Source: Burkholderia sp. PAMC 26561
Lineage (GTDB): Bacteria > Pseudomonadota > Gammaproteobacteria > Burkholderiales > Burkholderiaceae
DNA: 64,000 nucleotides
NCBI RefSeq assembly: GCF_001557535.2
Contig: NZ_CP014310.1
Coordinates: 186,001 to 250,000 of the forward strand
Direction: 5' to 3'
Below, in pieces: positions 1-8,587 of this stretch. The number at the start of each line of letters is the position of its first letter. The stretch's first letter is position 1. Position numbers and translations under genes: made by a program. Under the pieces are notes generated by a model, which was not told where the DNA came from, did no database searches, and worked only from the letters and a program-made list of their open reading frames with translations.

Positions 1-104
1 ATGCCCGTATCCTGCAATTCCAGCAATCCGGTTTCGCCTTTAAGCGCCCGCCAGTAAGGGCTTTGGCCATTGTTCAGGGCCGACTAATTACCTCAGGGAC
101 AAGG

Positions 105-674
105 ATGAAGACCTTCGAAGGCATCAAGACGTATGGTTATCGACGCGAAGCGGTTTTCAAGGTTGCGACGACGGCGGGCGACGCCTACATGAGCGTCAGC
201 CGGTCGAACTACATGAACGACGAACGTGCCGTGGTCGAAGTTGACAGGCTCCGTTTTTTTGAGCTTTGGAAGGCCGAGCCGTACAGCATTCACCGCGCAC
301 AAGCGCACGGAGATGAGCAAAGCTGGCGGTCAGACTACAAGTTTCACCACGCAGTAAAGGGCTTTAGTCATGGCGATCCGAATCCGGTCCCATTAGCCTG
401 CATCAGTTGCTTGATGGCGCGCGAACCGGTGCCCGAGATGAAATCGTTCTTTTTTTTCTTCCGCCGCAAGGTGGGCGAACGTGTCGCTGAGTTCCCATAT
501 GTTGCGTTCACGAACGGGGTCACGCGGACGATTTGGCTGGCAGCAAATCAGGCCGAGTGCTTTCCGGTCGAATGCGATGCGAGACAAGCGCCACTTCTTC
601 ATTCGTTGGCCGGTACGGCGGGCAGTAGCTGGACGACGGTTCAGCTAATGATCCCTGAGAGTTCGCACGCATAG
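105..674 (+). CDS. Plasmid fertility inhibition factor-like protein
   Basis: Protein of about 189 residues, predicted soluble. The C-terminal half contains VAFTNGVTRTIWLAANQAEC and FPVECDARQAPLLH, and the middle has NPVPLACISC. From memory these resemble plasmid fertility-inhibition-factor family proteins of Burkholderia and Xanthomonas plasmids, which reduce transfer of a co-resident plasmid; I could not verify this by a search. The reading frame is open to the left edge of the window. I chose the ATG at 105 because GGGACAAGG lies just upstream, but a longer start or a fusion to an upstream frame cannot be excluded. No partner gene is visible. The family call is moderate; that it is a real gene is more likely than not. 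Confidence 0.5.
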   Translation: MKTFEGIKTYGYRREAVFKVATTAGDAYMSVSRSNYMNDERAVVEVDRLRFFELWKAEPYSIHRAQAHGDEQSWRSDYKFHHAVKGFSHGDPNPVPLACISCLMAREPVPEMKSFFFFFRRKVGERVAEFPYVAFTNGVTRTIWLAANQAECFPVECDARQAPLLHSLAGTAGSSWTTVQLMIPESSHA

Positions 675-865
675 GCGAGTCCGATTGGCGCTCAGGGGAG
701 CGCAATTCGCCCAGCAGGCCAAGTGACGTCTGGTATAGGAGTCGATGTTCAGACTTCTCGCGTGATCGACGAATCGCCTTTTGCGACTTTTCGTCGTCCC
801 GGTTTTGGAGGGGTGGATTGCCGTCTTTGCGCCACAGCGTGAGTTCCAGACCGCGGATTTTGAAA

Positions 866-1941
866 CTACCGGACGTCTACAATCGCAGTCCTCGTTACAC
901 TGGGCGCGCCACTACTAATGTATCTAATCACTTCTTTGCCTTTAAAGTTCGGATTGGAAGTGTAGAACACTTGGACTCCCGCGATCGTGCGCCCAGCGCA
1001 CTGATTGCCAGTTGACGAACTGACCGGGAATTCGCCGTCTTTGATTTGAAGCGTGCCGTGTTGTGGCGCCTGTACCGTTGTTATAGTCGGGATTGACAAC
1101 GCCTGACAGTTTTGCCGCCAGTTTGCGTGAGAACTGAGCAATATCGGAATGCCAGACACGGTCGATTTCTCGAAACCATCTCGTTCCTGAGCGTTTGCCA
1201 GGGGTTGAGCCGGTGACGACGACGTAGTTGCAAGGCGGGCGGCTCGTTGCTCACGCCACCTGGCAAGCTGCACTTGAGCTCGGGCCGCTATATCTACGAT
1301 CCACTCGGCGGGGATGGCGAAGTTTATGTTTTCAGCTTCGGACGAGGGAATCATGCTTGAAGTGATACCGACGAGTCTGCCGTCGCCGTCGAAGAGCCCG
1401 CCACCGCTCGATCCATGCGAGATAGGCGCACTGAATTGGATGTGGTTCACCGCGCCGGCAAGATCACGATTTATCCCGGAAATCAGTCCGTCACTCAAGG
1501 TATTTTCCCGGCCTAACGGAGAGCCGATCGCGAATACGCGTTGCCCGACCTTGATGGTTTTGGCCGGGGCTATGCTTACGGGGTTCGCGTGGAAGTTCTC
1601 AACCGTGAGGAGACATAGATCACGCTCGGCACAGGCGCTACTAGACGAGCGCCATAGCTGACGTTCTGGTGGACAACCGCAATCGAGCGCCCACCTGATA
1701 GCACATGGCAGTTCGTCACGAGTTGCCCGTCTCGTACCACGACTGCACTTCCCAATTGCTTTGAAGTGCTGGTATTGACCACCACGGTCCAGACACTCGA
1801 ATTTAATTTCTCATAGAGACTGGAAGCATCATTTGTCTGCTGCGCTGAGCAGATATTCGAAGCAGCACTTAGTGCCAGCGCAACAAGTACCAGACAGTTC
1901 TTAGACCGGACGGGTGATGGTGGCTTACTGACCAAGATCAT
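866..1941 (-). pseudogene. Trypsin-like serine protease with C-terminal extension, frameshifted
   Basis: An exported S1-type (trypsin/HtrA-like) protease gene broken by one frameshift near 1635-1645. The upstream part encodes a signal peptide and GSAVVVRDGQLVTNCHVL with the catalytic His. Shifting frame recovers AERDLCLLTVENFH (catalytic Asp) and KTIKVGQRVFAIGSPLGREN. This runs directly into GSSGGGLFDGDGRLVGI with the catalytic Ser. All three catalytic residues are thus present but split over two frames. The C-terminal 95 residues form a further domain with paired Cys, including NQCAGRTIAGVQVFY. The first codon overlaps the end of the upstream lipoprotein gene, suggesting a two-gene operon. 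AGGAG abuts the first ATG, so the TTG two codons later may be the true start. A sequencing error is the alternative to a genuine pseudogene. Confidence 0.75.
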
Positions 1942-2635
1942 CTCCTGGCAGTAGGCCTTCTAGGGAGCTCATAGGCACCGCCCCACGTCGGTGATTATGC
2001 GGATTATCATTGATCACGGTAGTACTTGGTTGACTCAGTGCGCTTCCGCCACTCGTCCCGTTATGCTCGAGCCGATTGCCCGGTTGCAACTTGATCTCAC
2101 TGCAGCTCTTCAGCAGACCGTCACGTTTAAGGCCGTTAGTAAGGTCAACCGCGAAAACAGCTCCACGTTCTGCCAGCGGGATAAGCGTGCCGCCTCGGGC
2201 GAAATTGAAAGAGCCACGCCACACGGGCCGTTTTAGGTCCCAATCTGTCAATGTTGCGTCATAGGCAATAGATAGGCGGTTACCACCTCCCATCGTAACA
2301 ATCCCGCCTCCATGCGAAATACTCAGCAGCGTATCGGGGTGGAACTCCTCGGCTTTTTCCATGGGGCCGTTCTTGTTGAGTTCAAGCCCTGAGATTTCAC
2401 CGAAGCCGGCAACGCTACCGCAATCGTGGACAATTATCCCGAACTCTTGTTGAAAACCTTGCGTGAAATCCTGCCCCCATCCCATGTCAGAGGCTGTCAT
2501 CACATAGATACGCCCCGGCTTGGCCGCATAGTCCGAAGCGTGGTTGGTTTGCATTTTTGTAACGGGCGCGCAAGCGGTTAAAGCTAACGCGGAGGACAGC
2601 ACAAGCAAAGCTAGTCGTCGCGAATTTATTTTCAT
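1925..2635 (-). CDS. Predicted outer-membrane lipoprotein, unknown function
   Basis: Protein of about 236 residues with a positively charged N-terminus, a hydrophobic stretch and the lipobox LTAC, so it should be lipidated and exported. The mature part has motifs such as GWGQDFTQGFQQEFG and SISHGGGIVTMGGGNRLSIA that I do not recognise as a named family. Its 3' end overlaps the start of the frameshifted protease gene by 17 bases, indicating co-transcription. I prefer the ATG at 2635; a GTG three codons earlier is possible. No clear ribosome binding site is seen. The function is unknown; a role with the protease at the cell envelope is only inferred from position. Confidence 0.65.
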   Translation of the reverse strand: MKINSRRLALLVLSSALALTACAPVTKMQTNHASDYAAKPGRIYVMTASDMGWGQDFTQGFQQEFGIIVHDCGSVAGFGEISGLELNKNGPMEKAEEFHPDTLLSISHGGGIVTMGGGNRLSIAYDATLTDWDLKRPVWRGSFNFARGGTLIPLAERGAVFAVDLTNGLKRDGLLKSCSEIKLQPGNRLEHNGTSGGSALSQPSTTVINDNPHNHRRGAVPMSSLEGLLPGDDLGQ

Positions 2636-2644
2636 GGTGGACAC

Positions 2645-2956
2645 AATTCAAAACGAGGTCGATCTTAAGCCGGGCGCAACGAGCGCTGTTTTCTCGTCGT
2701 CGCTAACGGGATATCGGCAGGAGGACCCGGAGACTTGAGAGTAGCGCCGATGGGATTTAGCATCGCGCTCGCAGCGAGACCGCGCTTAGCCGCTTAGCTG
2801 GGATGACTGGAGGTGCTATATATGTCGCCCGCTAGGCTCGTTGCCGGCTCGTTACCTCTCACACTAGGCCCCGAAGCCCTTCATAGTGCCACCGGCCCGC
2901 GCGCCGTCTCTGCATTATGATCGGCCGTTTTCGACAGTTTCGAATGTTCCTTGTGG
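2645..2956. other. No gene seen
   Basis: About 310 bases between the lipoprotein and the group II intron remnant. Short open frames exist on both strands but none has a start with a ribosome binding site or recognisable motifs. Confidence 0.4.
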
Positions 2957-3600
2957 GTGTGCGCCGTGAAAAGGTGGCGCTTTCCAGTGGGTGCAAGTCC
3001 CACCCGGCAACCGCTCCAGCCGGAAGCAACCGGAGCAATCGTGGAGGTAACGAAGCGGTTGAAGCCTTCGGTGAACCGTGTCACGAATCGGTGACAGCGC
3101 GAGTGTGCGGGCCGTAACGCGAGTGAACGCCGAGCAAGCCTCGAAAAGGACGATGCGCAGGCCGACCTGACTACCCTATCGGGGAAGGCTGATACGACTG
3201 GGGGGATGAGCATGCAGGACACCCAGTCGCTGCGCCGGGGTAGTGGCGACAGCATGTACACAAGGAAAGCGTACGCAACACGGGAAGTCCCTTGGCGTGG
3301 TCAAAGATGACCAACCGGACGCCCGTGAGGGACAGGCCGGGCGCCTTGGGATGACGGAGAGGCCCGTAGTACCGTTGAAGCCGGGTAATGCTGGTGGAGG
3401 GAAGGGGCCTCAGTTCAAGACAGACGCAATACGTAGTGAGGACGTGGAGATTGGGCAACCTATCAACTCCGATTCGTGTTCAGAAGCTGCAGATGGCGTT
3501 ACACGCGAAAGCGAAGGCAGAAGCCGGGTATCGCTTCTAAGCGCTGTACGACAAGATCTATCGTGGGGATGTGCTGGCGCAGCCTTTGCACAACGGCGGA
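2957..3600 (+). mobile_element. Group II intron, 5' remnant with truncated reverse transcriptase
   Basis: The segment opens with GTGTGCGCC, matching the GUGYG start of bacterial group II introns. It continues with typical domain I sequence (AGTGGGTGCAAGTCCCACCC and later GAGGCCCGTAGTACCGTTGAAGCCGGGT in parts). Near 3480-3593 a frame reads QKLQMALHAKAKAEAGYRF, a stop codon, then ALYDKIYRGDVLAQ. This is the N-terminus of an LtrA-type intron-encoded reverse transcriptase, with a TAA where family members have Tyr. The coding part then stops abruptly, so the catalytic RT, maturase and domains V-VI are missing. It is a dead fragment. The exact 3' breakpoint is uncertain by a few tens of bases. Confidence 0.75.
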
Positions 3601-3742
3601 TCGATCAAAAACTTTAGGCGACGGCCCATAGACGGTGCCAGCGTTCAGTGTCCTCAAGTATTTTCGGAAAATGCCGATAAACCAGTAACGATGGCTAAGT
3701 AAAAAAACTCGAATCGCACTTTCCGATTTCTGGAGTCTCCAA

Positions 3743-4198
3743 ATGCAGTTTTCCAAAGCACTCGTTGCTCTTTTCGCAATACCATTCATCGCTAGCTGCA
3801 CCTCCATCGTGAGTGGGCGGACCGAATCAATAAATGTCCAAACTTCGATGGGAGGAACTCGGATTATGGGTGCATCGTGCTCACTTACCAATAGCAACGG
3901 AACGTGGTTTGTCACAACACCTGGCACCGTAAGTGTTACGCGTGCATACGGTGATTTAAACGTCGCTTGCCAGATGCCGGGCATTGCAGACGGGACACTG
4001 AAATTGAAGTCGTCTACAAAAGCTCTAACGTTCGGGAACGCAATCATCGGCGGCGTCATCGGCGCTGGCGTCGATATTGGAACGAGTTCGGCCTACGACT
4101 ACCCAGAGAAAATCACAGTACGAATGGGGATGGATGGAACGGCTGCGTACACTGCCCACTTCCTCCCAGACGGCTTCTTTCACACCAGCGAATACTAG
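3743..4198 (+). CDS. Small predicted lipoprotein
   Basis: Protein of 151 residues. The N-terminus has a short signal peptide ending in the lipobox IASC, so it should be a lipid-anchored envelope protein. The mature part begins TSIVSGRTESINVQT, and a Gly-rich hydrophobic stretch (GNAIIGGVIGAGVDIG) near residues 97-112 resembles the glycine-zipper segments of other small lipoproteins. The start is supported by GGAG eight bases upstream. It stands alone between the intron remnant and an empty region. The function is unknown. Confidence 0.7.
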   Translation: MQFSKALVALFAIPFIASCTSIVSGRTESINVQTSMGGTRIMGASCSLTNSNGTWFVTTPGTVSVTRAYGDLNVACQMPGIADGTLKLKSSTKALTFGNAIIGGVIGAGVDIGTSSAYDYPEKITVRMGMDGTAAYTAHFLPDGFFHTSEY

Positions 4199-4627
4199 AC
4201 ATCCGCAAATTAAAAAAATAACAAAAAGCTCTCCAAGCAACCTGGCGGGAGCGCATCAAGCCGGTAGGAAAGCCATTGCAATTGGGTGGGTGAATGTTAG
4301 CGGCTGTCTTGCGGCGTGCATAGCCACGTTCGCGAGACGCGGCATCTTGCAGGCGTGATCGGGGGGCTGCACCTAGCCGTGATCACTATCCATACTTGGC
4401 ATACGATTGCCCGCAGTTGTCTAGGTAAGTCGGATGTTCATTCTTATTTTCGACCCCGACGATCGCATAGATTATTCTGAACGTCCGCTTTAGGATTGTC
4501 CGACGGCTCCTTCGGGTTGACTACTACCCGACGCGCGCATTGATGGTTGCCCACTCCATCGGTCAACGTCGGACAGGATGCCGTTAGTCAGGGATAAACC
4601 TCGCACGCAGCTAAACCAAAAAATTCA
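4199..4627. other. No gene seen
   Basis: Roughly 430 bases of mixed composition with no convincing open frame, promoter or repeat. Confidence 0.4.
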
Positions 4628-5015
4628 ACTAACGGTCTAGCCGTCTGACTTCATCATCACCAGACCAGGAACGTACCTGCGTCTGTGATTAGTCATCAAT
4701 GAGCCAGCAAGGTCATCAGACTGAAAAGAAAAATGGGCGAGACAGGGCTCTTACGTGTTGTAATTGCGGAGCCGTCAGAAAATCAAAAATTGCCTCTCCC
4801 GTTCGACGTTGCTGGCACGCTAGCCGACGGTCGCGAGTACGACACTCTCAAGCAAGCGGCTTGGGATCACTCGTCGATGCGCGCTAGGGCGTCGCCTACA
4901 CCTATGCGGCCTCGTGGAACTACCTCCGCCGTTATGCCACCAAAACCTCGCGTCGCGTTATATCCGCCCACGCCAAGCGTTCCCTCGGGGCGCGAGCAGG
5001 GATGACAATAGCCTG
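4628..5015 (+). pseudogene. Decayed gene fragment, copy 1 of a diverged repeat
   Basis: This stretch aligns by eye along its whole length with 50141-50530, sharing blocks such as AAATCAAAAATTGCCT, TCACTCGTCGATGCGC and GGCGTCGCCTA. In one frame it reads AVE-like fragments and then GVAYTYAASWNYLRRYATKT, SRRVISAHAKRSLGARAGM. The frame changes along the segment, so it is a decayed coding sequence. I do not recognise the family. An IS3 remnant follows within 100 bases here, and another IS3 remnant lies just beyond the second copy. Confidence 0.5.
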
Positions 5016-5109
5016 TCTTCCTTCGCATATATGAGTCCCATGCGAACGAAGGGTACGCAGCGGAAGGTTCGTGCAAAAGATTTAGAGTGGCGAATACTTT
5101 CACAACAAT

Positions 5110-5400
5110 AACAGATTTGTTTTTGCGCACGCCGCTGGACCTTATCAATCGGCAGTTTTAGGCTGATCGACCGAACCACCTGTGGGTTTTGGATCTTACC
5201 TATGTGGCGACCTGGAGGGATGGCTTTAGTTGGCTTTGTGGTCGACGTCTTCGCCCTGCACATTGTTGGCTAGCGCGTCAGCAGTTCAATGCGCACGAGT
5301 TTTGTACTTGATGCGTTGAACTAGCAGTGTGGGCAAGCCAACCAGATCAACACAGCCGGTTGATTTACCATTCGGATAGGGGTTCACCAAGCTGGAATGG
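5110..5400 (+). pseudogene. IS3-family transposase OrfB remnant
   Basis: Reading across several stops and shifts gives LDLINRQF, ADRPNHLWVLDLTYVATWRD, VVDVFA-like and LIYHSDRGS. These are the first two catalytic Asp regions of an rve-type (DDE) IS3 OrfB. Both N- and C-terminal parts are missing, and in-frame stops are present. This is not the IS3 element found intact elsewhere in the window. Confidence 0.65.
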
Positions 5401-5722
5401 ACGTCACGTTTAACAACCCTTGATTGCTGGAACCCTCGGTCACATTTCTTCCGCCGAAGCTGAGGAAAATACTACTACCCGCAGCTCTGCAATCAAGTTT
5501 TCCCACTGGCGGCTTAACCTCGGCACCAACAGCGTCCACTGAACCGGGACGGTTCACCTTGCCTGACGGGAGTTCAGCACCAGTAGGCTGCAAACGTTTG
5601 TACCGTCTACCGGCCGGCGTAGCTGCTGCCCCGCAGGCGTTGCAGTTGAGGTGATAGAGATCATCCGGAAGCACAAGGAAAGATCTTAAGAGGCTACTCG
5701 AGTGGGTGAAGGCTGATAGGCG
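5401..5722. other. No gene I can support
   Basis: Open frames of 76 and 96 codons overlap here on opposite strands, but neither has recognisable motifs or a ribosome binding site. Confidence 0.35.
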
Positions 5723-6187
5723 CTATACACTGCAACTCTCAGCTCTCGCTCGCTCTAGATTGGCGTCGATCCTGACCAAAAAGCCCAGCAATTGTGTTCG
5801 TTCTTCATTTGTCAAGCCTGTCAGGGCCGTCTCGCAAGCTTCATCCATCACTAGTTTGCCGTCAGGCATCTGTTTAGAAGCACGTGCGGTTAGCGAGATG
5901 AGTCGGCTGCGCCTGTCGGCTGGATCGGGCACGCGGTCGATCAAGTTGTCACGTTCCATACGGTTTAAAAGTTGGGCCATACTGGACCGCTCGACCTGTG
6001 CGATGCTTGCCAGTTCTGCTTGAGACAGAGCACCGTCACGTTTCAACGTCAACAAGACTGGCATTTGGCCAATTGCGAATCCAAGCTGCCGCAAAGGCGT
6101 GTCGACTAAAGCTGCAAACGTTCGATATACCTGTCCGACTAATCTCATGGGACGATCTGGATCGTCAAAGTGCGGCTCGCTTGACAT
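5723..6187 (-). CDS. MarR-family transcriptional regulator
   Basis: A winged helix-turn-helix regulator of 154 residues, the usual MarR length. The segment LTLKRDGALSQAELASIAQV followed by ERSSMAQLLNRMERDNLIDR is the recognition helix region, and VPDPADRRSRLISLTARA is the diagnostic MarR wing. Such proteins act as dimers, usually repressing a nearby operon until a small phenolic or oxidant ligand binds. I chose the ATG that gives MSSEPHFDD because AAGAGG lies eight bases upstream; longer frames exist but lack such a site. No obvious divergent target gene remains: the plus strand beyond it holds only an empty region ending in a terminator. It may have lost its partner or may act elsewhere. Confidence 0.85.
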   Translation of the reverse strand: MSSEPHFDDPDRPMRLVGQVYRTFAALVDTPLRQLGFAIGQMPVLLTLKRDGALSQAELASIAQVERSSMAQLLNRMERDNLIDRVPDPADRRSRLISLTARASKQMPDGKLVMDEACETALTGLTNEERTQLLGFLVRIDANLERARAESCSV

Positions 6188-6205
6188 GTTGTAGCCTCTT
6201 ACCAT

Positions 6206-6517
6206 TGGAAAGGCACCTATCTTATATGATTTTCCTACGGATTCAAGCTCCGAAGTAGCGCCCGCTAAGCTGCAACCCACGCCGGTCTTATATGCATACG
6301 TTTTTAGCTAAAGGATAGGTGATACACCCTGCTCCATGGCGCTTTTGAGAGCGGTAGTCATCGACAATGTTTGGAGCTCCGACCAAGCTTTGTGTATTGC
6401 GAAAACGACTGTACGCGGAAAACATAAGTCTTCGTTCAAGGCGGCTTGCACCGGACGCAGTCGATGCCTGAGATTGCGCGGCGTCCGTTTGCCGATCGCC
6501 TGCTCTATAGATTTGTG
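6206..6517 (+). other. Region before an isolated terminator; possible small RNA or lost gene
   Basis: About 310 bases upstream of a strong plus-strand terminator and divergent from the MarR gene. I see no open frame with a ribosome binding site and no recognisable protein. A short non-coding transcript or the tail of a deleted MarR-controlled gene would both fit. Confidence 0.3.
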
Positions 6518-6548
6518 GAACGCCTGCAACCTGCAGGCGTTCATTTTT
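6518..6548 (+). terminator. Rho-independent terminator
   Basis: A perfect 11-bp stem GAACGCCTGCA / TGCAGGCGTTC with a 3-base loop ACC is followed at once by ATTTTT. The T run lies on the plus-strand side only, giving the direction. No plus-strand gene ends just before it. Confidence 0.85.
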
Positions 6549-6882
6549 CCATGCGCTAGTTTGAAGTTCGCGAGTCGATTGCCGCGTTACGAGGGTCGTC
6601 TCATATGCTCGCTGTAATCTGAACCGTGAATCGTTCGAATTTGGATGCGAGGTTGCGCTGCGGTTTTTCGTTTAACTAGGCAGCGCCACCATCCGCAACC
6701 CACGAAGCATCAAGCGAGTGCGGTGGTCCTGCGCTTCAACAGTAATAACTGCTCAGACTGTTGTTTTTTCGGACTGGAAGCTCGAGCGCAGTGGAGTAAG
6801 CCAGCATAAACATCATTTAGCTATCAAGATTCTTCCCTCGAGGCCGTTAGTAGTCGCATACAACACACGATGTAACGTCTTG
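6549..6882. other. Leader of the porin gene; no gene seen
   Basis: About 330 bases without a supported gene, expected to hold the promoter of the porin gene. I cannot point to a convincing -35/-10 pair. Confidence 0.35.
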
Positions 6883-8031
6883 ATGATGAGTAGAAAACGC
6901 CATTTGCATCAGTGGATCACCGGCACCGCCAGCATCGCCGCGATGGGATTTCTTTGCGCCTCATACATCTCTTGCGCATTTGCGGATGACACCCCGGCTC
7001 CGGACAACGCAAAGCACATGTTCACGCTGAGCGGCTTCGGCACGCTCGGCATGACCCATTCGAGCCTGGACACAGCCGACTTCACGAGTACCGCATTCGA
7101 GCCGAACGGTGCCGGCCATAGCCGCAAGTACGACTTCGCCGACGACAGCAAGATCGGCCTGCAGCTCACCGGCCAGTTCACCGACAAGCTATCGGCTGTT
7201 GTCCAGGTTGTGTCCGAGCATCGCTACAACAACACGTTCGTGCCAACGCTCGAGTGGGCCAACGTAAAGTACGCCATCACCCCCGACCTGAGCGTGCGTG
7301 CCGGGCGGATCGAGCTGCCTACTTTCCTGAACTCGGACTATCGAAACGTGGGTTATGCGAATCCCTGGGTGCGGGTGCCGATCGAGGTTTATAACACCGT
7401 GCCAATCACCAACAGCGACGGCGCGGATATGTCGTACCGGTTGCGTCTGGGCGCTGTCGCGGACACTGTTCAGCTGCTCTACGGCTACAGCTCGTTTCAC
7501 GTCAACCCGGGCATGCTCAAAGCATATGGAACCGCGATCACCGGTGTGTTCGATACCGTCGAATACGGCAACCTCACGCTGCACGCCGGATATCTTCACG
7601 CCAACGTCAAGCTGGATTTCCTGCCTGAAAAAGAACCGGTGAATGTCTACAGCATCGCCGCGGCCTACGACAGTGGCCCGTGGTTCGTTCAGGGCGAACT
7701 CGCACGCGTCACCGTGAACCAGGTCACGCCGGGCTACGTGAGCGGCTATGTGACAGGCGGTTATCGCCTGGGCAAGTTCACGCCGTTCGCCACCTACTCG
7801 CAAGCGCATTCTCTTGACCGCCCCACTCTCGCCTACAACTACAACATGGGGCAGAAGGACATTTCGTTCGGGTTGCGCTGGGACGTCGTCAAGAACGTGG
7901 ATCTTAAAGTGCAGTACGACCATGTCTGGCTGCCCGCAAACTCAACCGGCTCATTCATCAACTTCCAGCCGAACTATCAACTCGGCAGCGGCACGAATGT
8001 GATCAGCGCCGCGCTCGACTTCGTCTTCTGA
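6883..8031 (+). CDS. Outer-membrane porin-like beta-barrel protein
   Basis: About 382 residues. The N-terminus carries a signal peptide ending around CAFADDTP. The mature part is built of alternating short strands with many aromatic and Gly residues (MFTLSGFGTLGMTHSSLD, GLQLTGQFTDKLSAVVQVVS). It ends in ALDFVF, the C-terminal Phe typical of BamA-inserted barrels. It should therefore form an outer-membrane channel, probably a porin of the type found with small solute-binding proteins in betaproteobacteria. I chose the ATG pair at 6883/6886 because it directly precedes the signal peptide; the frame is open further upstream but that part is not signal-like. The small binding protein starts 10 bases after the stop, so the two are almost certainly co-transcribed. 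The solute is not known. Confidence 0.8.
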   Translation: MMSRKRHLHQWITGTASIAAMGFLCASYISCAFADDTPAPDNAKHMFTLSGFGTLGMTHSSLDTADFTSTAFEPNGAGHSRKYDFADDSKIGLQLTGQFTDKLSAVVQVVSEHRYNNTFVPTLEWANVKYAITPDLSVRAGRIELPTFLNSDYRNVGYANPWVRVPIEVYNTVPITNSDGADMSYRLRLGAVADTVQLLYGYSSFHVNPGMLKAYGTAITGVFDTVEYGNLTLHAGYLHANVKLDFLPEKEPVNVYSIAAAYDSGPWFVQGELARVTVNQVTPGYVSGYVTGGYRLGKFTPFATYSQAHSLDRPTLAYNYNMGQKDISFGLRWDVVKNVDLKVQYDHVWLPANSTGSFINFQPNYQLGSGTNVISAALDFVF

Positions 8032-8041
8032 TGAGTGCACC

Positions 8042-8479
8042 GTGAAAAACGCCAACCAATACATCAGGTCAGCATTGATCGCCATGCTTCTCGGGTTGTC
8101 CGGGGAGTCGGCAATGGCCCAGCTCATCGTGGTCGTATCCACCAAGAGCACGCTCACGGCATTGAGCGAACAGCAGATCGCGGACATCTTCCTCGGCCGC
8201 GCGGCCTACTTCCCGGGTGGCGGCAGCGCCATACCCGTCGATCTGCCCGAGGATGCAGCCGCGCGCAGCGAGTTCTACCGCAGGATCACGGGGAAGTCCT
8301 CTTCGCAGATGAAGGCTTACTGGTCCAAGCTGATTTTCACCGGCCGCGGCCAGCCGCCCCGCGAAGTGCAGGACCCTGCGGCAATCAAGCGAGCGCTTGC
8401 CGAGACGCCGAACGCCATTGGATACATGGATTCCCGCGATATCGATGCAAGTGTCAAACCGCTGCTGACGCTCAACTAG
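8042..8479 (+). CDS. Small PstS-like (phosphate/oxyanion) substrate-binding protein
   Basis: 145 residues with a signal peptide cleaved near AMAQ. The mature sequence VVVSTKSTLTALSEQQIADI followed by FLGRAAYFPGGG and later AETPNAIGYMDS is the pattern of short PBP-like proteins related to PstS. It covers only about half of a full periplasmic binding protein, and no ABC permease genes follow. That argues for a sensory or accessory role in the periplasm rather than transport. GTG is the start. It sits between the porin and a membrane c-di-GMP enzyme, so it may present a ligand to that sensor; this link is inferred from order and strand only. Confidence 0.75.
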   Translation: MKNANQYIRSALIAMLLGLSGESAMAQLIVVVSTKSTLTALSEQQIADIFLGRAAYFPGGGSAIPVDLPEDAAARSEFYRRITGKSSSQMKAYWSKLIFTGRGQPPREVQDPAAIKRALAETPNAIGYMDSRDIDASVKPLLTLN

Positions 8480-8587
8480 CGCAAAGCGGCGCGGCACGAC
8501 AAAGGCGCTTACAAGGCGTCCTATCCCTAAATACATAGGACGCGATTGTCTTTCCATATCGCGCAGTGAGATACCGGAATTGGCACG

